Positions 1 through 10,379 of a stretch of DNA of 42,657 nt are shown one piece after another. A program made the position numbers and the translations under genes. The notes below the pieces were generated by a model. The model was not told where the DNA came from. It did no database searches and saw only the letters and a program-made list of their open reading frames with translations. Source of the stretch: Methylocapsa sp. S129 (GTDB lineage Bacteria; Pseudomonadota; Alphaproteobacteria; Rhizobiales; Beijerinckiaceae); assembly GCF_009765995.1 (NCBI RefSeq), contig NZ_LMUI01000042.1, forward strand, positions 239,779 through 282,435, in the 5' to 3' direction. Position 1 is the stretch's first letter, and every line of letters starts with the position of its first letter.

Positions 1-1191
1 ACACTTTCGCCTGTTGGCGGTCCCAAGGGCGGCTTCCACAACACGAAGTCGCTTATCGAGGCGATGACGCTATTACTTATGGATGCCGGCGCGCGGGAGA
101 GTTTGATTGCCGTACGCGTCGTCGTGGGCGAAACAGGAGTAAATAGCACCGGCGGAGCCGTGTTCACGTATGAGCGTGAGGGCGCGCGGAAGCAGGCGTT
201 CTTCATGCCGCGCATGGCAGTCTCCCTCATGCGAGAAGGAGCTGAATCATCATTTGATTTTGAAAGGCAGCTTTTCTCGCCTGCGAGCCGAGAGATGAGC
301 TTCGGACAACCATTCTTCGTGCGTGTTGCCAGCGCGATGGAGATTGCAGCCTGTCATCCGGGCGAGCCCACCAGCGATGGTTCAGAATATGAAGAGGAGG
401 AAACTAAGCAAGCGCTTTGGAAGAAACTAGGCGTGACGCCGCACTCGCGGTTTTTGAACATGGCCGCCGACAATCACGTAACCTGGCCACGTGAACCCAC
501 CTTGGTGAGGTTTGATGGCTATCATTTCGTGCTGATGCCGCGCACACGGGATAAAGTTCAATCCGTTCATATGGACCTTACGGGAAACCGGCTCGACGAT
601 AGCGGCGCCACGACTGTGATACGCCGCTTTCTCAGCGTCATCGCGTGGTGCGACGACAATTTTGCCACGCTCGGTTTCGGATGGTCCGGCAACCCGGTGC
701 CGGTGCCAGTTGCAAAGCCTGAACTCGCATTCCGGACCACGCCGCATTACATCTTTGATCGCAAAATGCCTTCGACGCCGGAAGCGCGTCGTGCGCTCGC
801 GCTGTACCGTGAGGCACTGAACGCGGAGCATAACGCGCTCATTAGCTACGCCGTTCTCAATTACTACAAGATCATCGAATTAACGCAGCGGGACCGGGGC
901 GCGACGAGGAACTGGTTTCGAGATAATTTCGATTATGCTCGCAGTTTTGAGTATTTGAAACGGCCATTGAATGACTTTGACAAGCTGCGCGGCGCGACCG
1001 AACCGCATGAGTACATATACAAATCCTGCCGGATTGCGGTCGCGCACGCGGGCAAGGATTCCAAATCTGATCCTGATGATGCAAGCGAGTTGCGGCGGCT
1101 ATATGTGGCGGCCCGCATCATGCAGGTACTTGCCCGCCACTGCATCGAGGCAGAGTTAAAGATTTCTGATTGTATGTTCGATGGAACCTGA
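1..1191 (+). CDS. Unknown protein with C-terminal HEPN-like motif (MauJ-like), 5' end off the window
   Basis: The frame is open to base 1. The first ATG inside the window is at 64 (375 codons from there), but the residues before it read like ordinary protein, so the true start probably lies upstream. The C-terminal third is helical and contains the stretch CRIAVAHA. Its Arg and His (residues 323 and 328 counted from the ATG at 64) fit the Rx4-6H signature of HEPN domains, which are often RNases or RNA-binding partners. The overall look, with a helix containing ISYAVLNYYKIIEL before the R/H motif, resembles proteins loosely annotated as methylamine utilisation protein MauJ. No other mau genes are present, so a role in methylamine use is not supported. 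There is no signal peptide or membrane segment. The gene is followed by the palindromic tandem repeat. Confidence 0.6.
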   Translation, partial: TLSPVGGPKGGFHNTKSLIEAMTLLLMDAGARESLIAVRVVVGETGVNSTGGAVFTYEREGARKQAFFMPRMAVSLMREGAESSFDFERQLFSPASREMSFGQPFFVRVASAMEIAACHPGEPTSDGSEYEEEETKQALWKKLGVTPHSRFLNMAADNHVTWPREPTLVRFDGYHFVLMPRTRDKVQSVHMDLTGNRLDDSGATTVIRRFLSVIAWCDDNFATLGFGWSGNPVPVPVAKPELAFRTTPHYIFDRKMPSTPEARRALALYREALNAEHNALISYAVLNYYKIIELTQRDRGATRNWFRDNFDYARSFEYLKRPLNDFDKLRGATEPHEYIYKSCRIAVAHAGKDSKSDPDDASELRRLYVAARIMQVLARHCIEAELKISDCMFDGT

Positions 1192-1288
1192 GGGCGAGAA
1201 ATCAGAAAATCCAGTGGTAGCATCCGGTCGTTGGGCGCGACTGGCGGAAGCTCTGGCCTGACGCCGAAATGGCGCCGCTATTTTGGTC

Positions 1289-1930
1289 GGCGCCCAGCTT
1301 TGAGGCCCTCATCCGACCTTCGCTGACGCGAAGGCCACCTTCTCCCGCGAAGCGGGAGAAGGGAAGGCGCGCGGAGCCCTTCTCCCGCCTTTGGTGGGAG
1401 AAGGTGGCCCGACGAAGTCGGGTCGGATGAGGGCGCTCGCCGTAGAGCGCGGCCTCGCTTCGCCGCCGGGCGCCCGATTGTCGCGCTTGATCCCGTTGTT
1501 GTTCTGGACAGCGCGTTGGCATGCGAGTCCTATGATTGAAACGGGGTCTTGAACCGCCGCGCTTTTGCGTGGCGCCCAGCTTTGAGGCCCTCATCCGGCC
1601 TTCGCTGACGCGAAGGCCACCTTCTCCCGCGAAGCGGGAGAAGGGAAGGCGCGCGGAGCCCTTCTCCCGCCTTTGGTGGGAGAAGGTGGCCCGACGAAGT
1701 CGGGTCGGATGAGGGCGCTCGTCGTAGAGCGCGGCCTCGCTTCGCCGCCGCGCGCCCGATTGTCACGCCTGATCCCGTTGTTGTTCTGGATAGCGCGTTG
1801 GCATGCGAGTCCTATGATTGAAATGGGGTCTTGAACCGCCGCGCTTTTGCGTGGCGCCCAGCTTTGAGGCCCTCATCCGACCTTCGCTGACGCGAAGGCC
1901 ACCTTCTCCCGCGAAGCGGGAGAAGGGAAG
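1289..1930. repeat. 282-bp tandem repeat, two full units and a partial third, made of nested palindromes
   Basis: The sequence starting GGCGCCCAGCTTTGAGGCCC occurs at 1289, 1571 and 1853, exactly 282 bp apart each time. The third copy stops matching after about 1930. The units are nearly identical, with a few substitutions. Each full unit carries an outer inverted repeat, GCCCTCATCCGACC against GGTCGGATGAGGGC (1305-1318 with 1421-1434; in copy 2 at 1587-1600 with 1703-1716, one mismatch). Inside it are several hairpins, including CCTTCTCCCGC-GAA-GCGGGAGAAGG (1338-1362, 1620-1644, 1902-1926). The inner palindrome recurs at 31470-31496, so this is a dispersed REP-like family that has been tandemly amplified here. 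Nothing in it reads as a convincing gene. It fills the gap between the first gene and the MetE-like gene. Confidence 0.9.
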
Positions 1931-1963
1931 CGCGCGCGCCTTCAATCTGGCTAACCCGGACCG

Positions 1964-3115
1964 CTACCCCGCCTTCGGCCAGTATTTCTTCGACGCGAGG
2001 CGGGCGCCTTCGGCCATGGCTTTGAGCTTGGCGTACGCGACGTCGGGGTCGACGCCGCCCATGCCGACGTGGATGGAAAAGCCGCAATCGACGCCGGCGA
2101 CGATATTCTCGCGGCCGCAGAGGTTAGCGTAGCGGTCGATGCGCTGGGCCACGACTTCGGGGTGCTCGATATAGTTCGACTGGCACTCGATGACGCCGGG
2201 CACCAGCACCTTGCCTTCGGGCAGCTTCACCTCCTCGAACAGCTTCCATTCATGCGCGTGGCGGGGGTTGGCCGCCTCGATGAGATAGGCATGGGGCTTG
2301 GCCTTCCACATCAGGTCGATGACATCGGCGAGCGGCACGTCGCAATGGTGCGGGCCGGGATAATTGCCCCAGCACATGTGCATGCGGATTTTCTCCGCCG
2401 GGATGTTGCGGACGGAATGGTTCAGCGCCTCGATGTGAATCTGGAACACCTTGCGAAAATCGGCGAGGCTCGCGTCCTGATAATGGACGTGGCGGCCCAT
2501 CGCGAGATCGGGGCAATCGAGCTGGACATAAGCGCCCGACGCGGCGATGGCTTCATATTCGTGGCTCATCGCGTCGGCGATGGCGAAGACATAGGCCTCG
2601 TGGGTCGGGTAATATTCGTTCTTGAAGAAGAAGGAGATGACGCCGGGCGAGGCGGCGGCGGTGAACATCTCCTTCGCCCCGGCGGCTTTGGCGGCGGCGC
2701 TCAGACGATCCATGTCGCGCTTGGCGGCGTCGAAATCCGAGACGGCGATCGGGGCGTTGCAGCCGGGCGTCTTGCGGTATTTGCGGCCGGGATCGCCCGT
2801 CACCCGGGCCGCGATGCGGGGGAATTCCTTGAGGTCGGCGAAGGGGAAGCTATTGGAGGAGCCGCCAAAGCCGGTGAGCCGTTGCAAGACATAGGTGGCG
2901 TAGCTCGGCTTGGACATTTCGCCGTCATTGACGATATCGACGCCCGCCTCGACCTGCCGGCTGACCGATTCGGACACCGCCGACGTGATGCGCGCCTCGA
3001 GCGCGGCGGGGTCGACCTCGTCACCGCGCTGGGTGGCGATGACCATTTCGATGAGATCGTCGGGCCGGGGCAGACTACCGGTATGGGTCGTCAGGAACCG
3101 GTCGACGCTGTGCAT
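1964..3115 (-). CDS. MetE-like cobalamin-independent methyltransferase (short, C-terminal-domain type)
   Basis: This 383-residue protein belongs to the UROD/MetE TIM-barrel family (COG0620). It covers only the catalytic C-terminal half of full-length MetE, as is usual for this subfamily. The N-terminal TTHTGSLPRP segment and DIVNDGEMSKPSY (about residues 60-72) are typical. The zinc-binding set is visible: H246 and C248 in MHMCWG, an acidic residue near E280, and C344 in GVDCGF. Such proteins transfer a methyl group to a thiol, but short homologues often use unknown donors and are not proven methionine synthases. The ATG at 3115 is preceded by GGAGGAG at good spacing, so the start is secure. 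The gene stands alone between the tandem repeat and a long non-coding gap. Confidence 0.88.
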   Translation of the reverse strand: MHSVDRFLTTHTGSLPRPDDLIEMVIATQRGDEVDPAALEARITSAVSESVSRQVEAGVDIVNDGEMSKPSYATYVLQRLTGFGGSSNSFPFADLKEFPRIAARVTGDPGRKYRKTPGCNAPIAVSDFDAAKRDMDRLSAAAKAAGAKEMFTAAASPGVISFFFKNEYYPTHEAYVFAIADAMSHEYEAIAASGAYVQLDCPDLAMGRHVHYQDASLADFRKVFQIHIEALNHSVRNIPAEKIRMHMCWGNYPGPHHCDVPLADVIDLMWKAKPHAYLIEAANPRHAHEWKLFEEVKLPEGKVLVPGVIECQSNYIEHPEVVAQRIDRYANLCGRENIVAGVDCGFSIHVGMGGVDPDVAYAKLKAMAEGARLASKKYWPKAG

Positions 3116-3336
3116 GGCTCTCTCTCCTCCCAGGACGCGGGCCGCGGCGGCAATCTAGGCGAAATGGGCGGGTAAGCCCAGCGATACGGTGTTCGCTCGC
3201 TCAAGGGCTTAGGCGTCGCGGATGCCATCGTCGTGCTCGGCGTCAAGGTCAAGCCGCTTCGCGGTCGCTTCGCTCAAGGCGAATGCTTCGCATTCGCCGG
3301 ACTTGACCCCTCCGCGCGCCGATGGCGTTTGGCTGA

Positions 3337-3399
3337 CCATGCTGTTTTGGTGAGCGAAGCGGCCTCAAAAGGCCGCTCTCGCGCACCAAAATAGCATGG
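3337..3399. repeat. 63-nt near-perfect hairpin
   Basis: Left arm CCATGCTGTTTTGGTG (3337-3352) and right arm CACCAAAATAGCATGG (3384-3399) are inverted copies with one mismatch. The inner segment also folds, with GCGGCC (3359-3364) against GGCCGC (3371-3376) around a TCAAAA loop. Together they form one long stem. It is not followed by a T-run, so a simple terminator is unlikely. Confidence 0.8.
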
Positions 3400-3916
3400 A
3401 TGCCACTTGTCGCGCCGACGAGGCGCAGTCACCCCGAAGGGGCCGTAACGAAGTGGAGAAGCGGCCGCTTGGCCACTTGACGGCGACTCGGCGGCGTGGC
3501 CCCTCCCCAGCGCGCCTCAACCCGGCAGCAGGGCGCTCGAACCGGCCGGGGAGGGGCGGGCTGGCGGGTTGGATATTCTGATTTAGAGAATAATTTATTT
3601 GAAAATTGCTTTTTTCAGATATATGATTGCGGGCGGTTCGTCCGGGTGGCTAGGCCAGATGGCCTGTCGCCTTGCGCGCAGGCAGGGCGCAAGGGATCGC
3701 GGCGAACCGAACGGTGGAAGCGGGGAGCAGCGACAAAAAAAATCGGGTTTTTCTCTTGCAAGCCCTTGATATCAAACGATGTGACCAGAAAAAAATTTGC
3801 AGGGGGATAGAAGGGACGTTGATATCATTGGGATATTTTTTTGCGGCGATGCTTGAGTCGAGCGTTGCAAGGGTTTTGCAAGAGGGGCGAGGGTTGCGCC
3901 GCCCCTCATCCCAAGG

Positions 3917-3984
3917 CGAACGCGTAGCGTTCGTCCGCAGGCATGCTTCGCATGCCACCTTCTCCCCGCTGCGCGGGGCGAAGG
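3917..3984. repeat. REP-like cluster of three hairpins
   Basis: Three adjacent stems with triloops are visible: CGAACGC-GTA-GCGTTCG (3917-3933), GGCATGC-TTC-GCATGCC (3940-3956) and CCTTCTCCCCGC-TGC-GCGGGGCGAAGG (3958-3984, one mismatch). The cluster begins just after a CCCTCATCC stretch like the one in the tandem repeat at 1.3 kb and abuts the 3' end of the oxidoreductase gene. It may stabilise that mRNA's 3' end or act in termination, as many intergenic REP elements do. Confidence 0.75.
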
Positions 3985-3994
3985 GGCGCTGCGG

Positions 3995-5167
3995 CTATAA
4001 CTTCGTCCACTTGCCGTTGGCTTTGGACGATTTCACCGCGGCTTCGATGAAGGCGAGGCCTTTGACGCCGTCGTCGATGGTCGGGAAATGGACGCCTTTG
4101 GGCGGCTTCTTGCCGGAACGCGCGGCTTTGATCGCCTCGGCGATTTCGCTGTAGATATTGGCGAAGCCTTCGAGATAGCCCTCGGGATGGCCCGGCGGAA
4201 TGCGCGTGACGCGCGCCGCCGCGACGCCTGAATCCGGGCCGCCGCGCGTCACGATGCGGGTCGACTGGCCGAACGGCGACCACAGCATATGGTTGGGCTC
4301 GGTCTGCACCCAACTGAGGCCGCCCTTGGTCCCGTAGATGCGGATGCGCAGGCCGTTCTCATTGCCGGGCGCCACCTGGCTCGCCCAGAGCGCGCCGCGC
4401 GCGCCATTGGCGTAGCGCAGCATGATCTGGACGTTGTCGTCGAGCGCGCGCCCGGCGCCGAATGAGGTGAGCTCGGCGCTGAGTTCGACGACGTCGATGC
4501 CGCCGATGTAATCGGCCAGATTATAGGCATGGGTGCCGATATCGCCGATCGCGCCGCCGGCGCCCGAGCGCTTGGGGTCGACGCGCCAGGCGGCCTGTTT
4601 GTTGCCGGTCTTCTCGGTCGCTTCGGTCATCCAATCCTGCGGATATTCGACCTGGATCAGGCGGATGTCGCCAAGATCGCCCGCCTTGACCATTTCGCGC
4701 GCGCGCCGCACCAGGGGATAGCCGGTGTAATTATGCGTCACCGCGAAAATGAGGCCCGATTTGTCGGCGGCGGCCTTGAGTTTCTTCGCCTCGGCGAGCG
4801 ATGTCGTCAGCGGCTTGTCGCAGATCACATGAATGCCGGCTTTCAGGAAGGCGTAAGCCGGCCCGGCGTGCATGTGGTTGGGCGTGACGATGGCGACCGC
4901 CTCGATACCGTCCTTGCGCTGGGCTTCCGCCTTGGCCATCGCTTCGAAATCGTCATAGATCCGGTCGGCCGGCAGGCCGAGCGCGGCGCCCGAGCGTTGC
5001 GCCTTCTCCGCCGTGGAAGAGAGCGCGCCCGCGACGAGTTCGTAATGATCGTCCATCCGCGCGGCGACGCGGTGCACCGCGCCGATGAAGGCGCCTTCGC
5101 CTCCGCCAATCATGCCAAGGCGAATCCTGCCGCCCTTGCCCGCATCGCTGCGTCCTTCAATAGCCAT
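3995..5167 (-). CDS. Gfo/Idh/MocA family NAD(P)-dependent oxidoreductase
   Basis: A 390-residue protein with an N-terminal Rossmann fold (LGMIGGGEGAF, glycines around residues 18-26). The family motif normally reading EKP appears as CDKPL (K118). The second conserved motif is GDIGTHAYN (D209, H213), the usual catalytic pair. Members oxidise or reduce sugars, inositols and related alcohols; the substrate cannot be read from sequence. The start at 5167 has GAGGGA at suitable spacing. It lies 23 bp downstream of the sugar isomerase/epimerase-like gene on the same strand, so the two are probably one operon acting on the same carbohydrate, for instance a keto-sugar or inositol derivative. A REP-like hairpin cluster follows the stop. 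Confidence 0.9.
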   Translation of the reverse strand: MAIEGRSDAGKGGRIRLGMIGGGEGAFIGAVHRVAARMDDHYELVAGALSSTAEKAQRSGAALGLPADRIYDDFEAMAKAEAQRKDGIEAVAIVTPNHMHAGPAYAFLKAGIHVICDKPLTTSLAEAKKLKAAADKSGLIFAVTHNYTGYPLVRRAREMVKAGDLGDIRLIQVEYPQDWMTEATEKTGNKQAAWRVDPKRSGAGGAIGDIGTHAYNLADYIGGIDVVELSAELTSFGAGRALDDNVQIMLRYANGARGALWASQVAPGNENGLRIRIYGTKGGLSWVQTEPNHMLWSPFGQSTRIVTRGGPDSGVAAARVTRIPPGHPEGYLEGFANIYSEIAEAIKAARSGKKPPKGVHFPTIDDGVKGLAFIEAAVKSSKANGKWTKL

Positions 5168-5190
5168 GGTCGTTTTCCCTCGATCTTTGT

Positions 5191-6249
5191 TCAGCGCAGC
5201 CCGAGCGCGCGTTTGATCAGCTTCTTGTCGACGCCGCCGCCGGCGAAATCGTCGAACGCCTTGTCGGTGACGCGGATGAGATGATGCCTGATGAATTCAG
5301 CGCCTTCCCGGGCGCCGTCTTCGGGATGCTTGAGGCAGCATTCCCATTCCAGCACCGCCCAGGAGGAATAGCCGTATTGCGCAAGTTTTGAGAAAATGCC
5401 GCCAAAATCGACCTGTCCGTCGCCGAGCGAGCGGAAGCGGCCGGCGCGCTCGATCCAGGAGGCGTAGCCGGAATAGACGCCCTGGCGGCCGGTCGGGTTG
5501 AACTCGGCGTCCTTGACGTGAAAGGCGCTGATGCGTTCGTGGTAGATGTCGATGAAGGCGAGGTAGTCGAGCTGCTGCAGCAGGAAATGCGAGGGGTCGT
5601 AGTTGATCGTGCAGCGCTTATGGCCTTTCAGCGCCTCGAGAAAACGCTCGAACGTGGCGCCGTCGAATACGTCTTCGCCCGGATGGATTTCATAGGCGAT
5701 GTCGACGCCGGCCTCGTCATAAGCGTTGAGAATCGGCTTCCAGCGGCGCGCGAGCTCCTCGAAGGCGGTCTCGATCAGGCCGGGCGCGCGCTGCGGCCAG
5801 GGATAGACATAGGGCCAGGCCAGCGCGCCGGTGAAGCTGACGCTCGCCGTCAGGCCGAGATGCTGCGACGCCTTGCCCGCCATCAGGACCTGATCGACCG
5901 CCCATTTCTGGCGCTCGCGCGGGCGCCCATGCACTTCGGCGGGCGCAAAAGCGTCGAACGCCTCGTCGAACGCCGGATTGACCGCGACAAGCTGGCCTTG
6001 CAGATGGGTCGAAAGTTCGGTGATCGCGAGGCCATGGCTTTCCGCGATGCCGGCGATCTCCTCGCAATAGGTCTTGGATTGCGCGGCTTTGGCTAGATCG
6101 AACAGCCTGGCGTCCCACGTCGGGATCTGAACGCCCTTGTAGCCGAGCGAGGCCGCCCATTTGCAGATCGCGTTGAAGGAATTGAACGGCGCCACGTCTC
6201 CCGCGAATTGCGCCAGAAAAATCGCCGGTCCCTTGACGTTGCCGCTCAT
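5191..6249 (-). CDS. Sugar phosphate isomerase/epimerase (xylose isomerase-like TIM barrel)
   Basis: A 352-residue member of the AP-endonuclease-2/xylose-isomerase-like family (COG1082). The metal site can be followed along the barrel: E187 in YEIHPGE, D218 in INYDPSH, H244 in AFHVKD, and the C-terminal acidic residue in AVLEWE (E301 or E303). This set is typical of divalent-metal isomerases and epimerases of keto sugars. It is the first gene of a two-gene minus-strand operon with the Gfo/Idh/MocA oxidoreductase, 23 bp apart. That pairing is common in Hyphomicrobiales and suggests sequential oxidation and isomerisation of a sugar. The exact substrate is not inferable. Confidence 0.88.
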   Translation of the reverse strand: MSGNVKGPAIFLAQFAGDVAPFNSFNAICKWAASLGYKGVQIPTWDARLFDLAKAAQSKTYCEEIAGIAESHGLAITELSTHLQGQLVAVNPAFDEAFDAFAPAEVHGRPRERQKWAVDQVLMAGKASQHLGLTASVSFTGALAWPYVYPWPQRAPGLIETAFEELARRWKPILNAYDEAGVDIAYEIHPGEDVFDGATFERFLEALKGHKRCTINYDPSHFLLQQLDYLAFIDIYHERISAFHVKDAEFNPTGRQGVYSGYASWIERAGRFRSLGDGQVDFGGIFSKLAQYGYSSWAVLEWECCLKHPEDGAREGAEFIRHHLIRVTDKAFDDFAGGGVDKKLIKRALGLR

Positions 6250-6359
6250 GCGTTTCCTCGTTTGTTAAGCTTCTTATCGTCGCGCTTATTAGCCTTTGGG
6301 CGCGTCCGCCGTCCATAAAATCCGATTCCGGCCGGATTCGCCAGTCATTCGCTCAAGTT

Positions 6360-7031
6360 CTACGAAACCGGCCCGCACAGGTTCAGCAATAGATTGAGCC
6401 GCAACGCCACCGCTTCGATGAGCGGCTCCGCCGTCCAGCGTCTGGCGAAATAAAGGATGATCGTCAGCAGGACGGCGCCCGTGGGAATTCCCCATGCGAC
6501 CGCGCGCAACGATATGGCCAGGGGACGCGGCGGCCCGCGCAGCGCGTGGAACACCAGAATCGAAATCATGCCGATGCCCAGGCCGACCACGACATCTGGA
6601 AATGTATGCGCCCCGACGACGACGCGGCTGACGCCGATGAGAAACACGAACAAAGCCGCGACGGCGTAAACACCCATTCTTGCCCAAGGCGGCCGGCCGC
6701 CAGCGATGACAAGCGCCGCGCATCCATAGAAAACGGCGCTGAAACTGGCGTGCCCGCTTGGACTTTCAACGCCGAACGCGGCGACGTTCGATTCACAAGC
6801 ATGAAAAGCAAGCTTAGCGACGAGCGTCGCAACGAGACAGACGGTGAGAGCCGCGACGAAGGCGAGGGCGTCGGCGCGCCGGCCAAGCCAGAGAAGAAAA
6901 CCGAACAAAGCCAGCGAAGCGGGAAAGAGAATCGCGCTGTGACCCAAACCGCCGATATGCGACATCCGCGCCTCGTTGACTTCTGCAAACCGGATTCGGC
7001 ACCCCGACGGAAATCGATAGACGATTTCCAT
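6360..7031 (-). CDS. PAP2-family membrane phosphatase
   Basis: About 223 residues with several hydrophobic segments. The PAP2 phosphatase motifs are SPSGH (about residues 90-94) and SRVVVGAHTFPD (about 135-146), giving the catalytic histidines and arginine. The first motif (KX6RP) is poorly preserved around the ACES segment, so activity is likely but not certain. Relatives dephosphorylate phosphatidic acid, undecaprenyl pyrophosphate or similar lipids at the membrane. A TTG at 7034 directly precedes the chosen ATG at 7031, and an internal ATG at 6965 is also possible; no start has a strong ribosome binding site. Confidence 0.8.
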   Translation of the reverse strand: MEIVYRFPSGCRIRFAEVNEARMSHIGGLGHSAILFPASLALFGFLLWLGRRADALAFVAALTVCLVATLVAKLAFHACESNVAAFGVESPSGHASFSAVFYGCAALVIAGGRPPWARMGVYAVAALFVFLIGVSRVVVGAHTFPDVVVGLGIGMISILVFHALRGPPRPLAISLRAVAWGIPTGAVLLTIILYFARRWTAEPLIEAVALRLNLLLNLCGPVS

Positions 7032-7122
7032 CAAAGTCCAGCGCGGTCTTTGAAATGTGCGCGATCACGTTAACGTTTGCGCGGATCGGCAAACGTGGCC
7101 CTCAAGAGCCGAACCCCGAGAG

Positions 7123-7491
7123 CTATTGGCCATTCCTGGCGAGCCAGTCCTTCATTTCGGCGATTTCTTTTTCCTGCGCCGCGACAATGTCGGCCGCCAG
7201 TTTGAGCAATTGCGGATCCTTGCCGTATTGCAACTCGACTTTCGCCATGTCGATGGCGCCCTGGTGGTGGGGCATCATCATCAGGACGAAGTCTCGGTCG
7301 GGCCTGCCTGTGGGCTTAACCATCATATTCTTCATCATCGTCTGCATGGAATCCGTGAAAGCTTTATCGGCAGGGCTCGCCGCCCCCTTCATCGCCATGC
7401 CTTTCATCGCGTCGGGCTGGGCGTCCTGCGCCAGCGCGAGGCTGGGCGCAGCGAGCAGGAAAGCGGCGAGAGGGATCAAGCGCATAGGCAT
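7123..7491 (-). CDS. DUF305 family periplasmic protein, copper-associated
   Basis: A 122-residue protein with a clear signal peptide (cleavage near LALAQDA, residue 22). A methionine-rich segment follows (MKGMAMKG, MQTMMKNMM). The DUF305 core is FVLMMMPHHQGAIDMAKVEL, where the Met/His cluster is suited to binding copper. Family members such as CopM bind Cu in the periplasm. The ATG at 7491 is preceded by GGAG. It lies 42 bp downstream of the CsoR-type regulator gene, so both are probably co-transcribed and copper-induced. This gene, the regulator and the divergent Cu ATPase form one copper-handling locus. Confidence 0.88.
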   Translation of the reverse strand: MPMRLIPLAAFLLAAPSLALAQDAQPDAMKGMAMKGAASPADKAFTDSMQTMMKNMMVKPTGRPDRDFVLMMMPHHQGAIDMAKVELQYGKDPQLLKLAADIVAAQEKEIAEMKDWLARNGQ

Positions 7492-7533
7492 AGCAATTCT
7501 CCGTTTCGATGTCGTTCGGCGCCAATGCTCGCG

Positions 7534-7812
7534 TCACATCTTGCCGAGCACATGCATGAGTTCCGCAATTTTCTGACGCTGCTCGTCGCGATCGCCGGCG
7601 GAAATGGCGTGCTCTACGCAATGGGCGACGTGATCCTTGAGAACCTCGTCCTCGACGCGCTTCAGCGCCGCGCGCACCGCCGAGACCTGCGTGATCACGT
7701 CGATGCAATAGCGATCGTCTTCGACCATGCGGGCGAGGCCGCGCACTTGTCCCTCGATGCGGTTGAGGCGCTTGAGGCAGGCGGTTTTGGCGTTTGGCTG
7801 CATGCTTGCCAT
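7534..7812 (-). CDS. csoR: CsoR/RcnR-family metal-sensing repressor
   Basis: A short all-helical repressor of about 92 residues. It has the family core [19 protein letters not shown] followed by RYCIDV, and [10 protein letters not shown] further on. The Cys of RYC, the first His of DHVAHC and its Cys match the Cys-His-Cys copper site of CsoR (C36/H61/C65 in the M. tuberculosis protein). The context with a Cu ATPase and DUF305 protein supports a Cu(I) sensor. Three in-frame ATGs exist, at 7821, 7812 and 7803. The first lies inside the upstream palindromic operator, so a later start is preferred here without strong ribosome-binding evidence. The protein probably represses its own operon and the divergent ATPase gene. 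Confidence 0.88.
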   Translation of the reverse strand: MASMQPNAKTACLKRLNRIEGQVRGLARMVEDDRYCIDVITQVSAVRAALKRVEDEVLKDHVAHCVEHAISAGDRDEQRQKIAELMHVLGKM

Positions 7813-7830
7813 ATACCTCATGGGGGTATA
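7812..7830. promoter_or_regulatory. CsoR-type operator 1
   Basis: TATACCTCATGGGGGTATA is an inverted repeat (TATACC, 7-bp centre, GGTATA) like G-tract CsoR/RcnR operators. It overlaps the start region of the csoR gene, fitting autorepression. Confidence 0.7.
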
Positions 7831-7848
7831 TTACACAAGGCCCCTCAC

Positions 7849-7865
7849 ATACCCATCAGGGGTAT
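7849..7865. promoter_or_regulatory. CsoR-type operator 2
   Basis: ATACCCATCAGGGGTAT is a perfect 6-bp inverted repeat (ATACCC, 5-bp centre, GGGTAT) lying 18 bp upstream of the Cu ATPase start at 7883. It resembles operator 1, so a single regulator probably controls both directions. Confidence 0.72.
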
Positions 7866-7882
7866 TGGATACGGAGATTGGC

Positions 7883-10246
<2,364 letters not shown>

Positions 10247-10331
10247 CGACGAGACTGACGAGACGGCGCCGCTGCTGGACTGCGCCCATAAAGTGAGACA
10301 CGTTCATTGGGTGAGCCTCCGAGGAATGTTC

Positions 10332-10379
10332 ATGTCGGATCAATCGCAGCGCGCTCTCGAACTGAGTCCAGCTTCATGA
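10332..10379 (+). CDS. 15-codon leader ORF overlapping the phzF-like start
   Basis: GAGGA is followed six bases later by ATG, which opens a 15-residue frame (MSDQSQRALELSPAS). Its stop TGA overlaps the next gene's ATG as ATGA. This geometry suggests translational coupling. It may instead be the remnant of a truncated gene. It is too short to identify. Confidence 0.3.
   Translation: MSDQSQRALELSPAS

Larger units (their letters stand above)
3116..3994. other. Long non-coding gap with palindromes and an AT-rich stretch
   Basis: About 880 bp without a supportable gene. It holds a large hairpin at 3337-3399 and a smaller perfect one, GGCGAATGC-TTC-GCATTCGCC, near 3279-3299. A locally AT-rich stretch runs from about 3575 to 3880, with two GATATC sites and a separated inverted repeat (CTTGCAAGCCCTTG at 3755-3768 against CAAGGGTTTTGCAAG at 3868-3882). 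A REP-like hairpin cluster lies next to the end of the oxidoreductase gene. The AT-rich part contrasts with the GC-rich surroundings and may contain the promoter of the MetE-like gene, or may be acquired DNA. Open frames in it have no family resemblance or good ribosome binding site. Confidence 0.6.

Noticed and set aside
1289-1930. CRISPR array
   Set aside because: The period is 282 bp with nearly identical units and no short repeat-spacer pattern; no cas genes.
1200-1960. Small frames inside the tandem repeat
   Set aside because: They repeat with the 282-bp unit, have no start signals, and arise from palindromic GC-rich sequence.
2069-3175. A 368-codon plus-strand frame opposite the MetE-like gene
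   Set aside because: Shadow of a strongly supported gene; residue use is typical of antisense reading.
10255-10372. Insertion-sequence remnant before the phzF-like gene
   Set aside because: Only a faint resemblance; no inverted repeats, target duplication or transposase motif visible.
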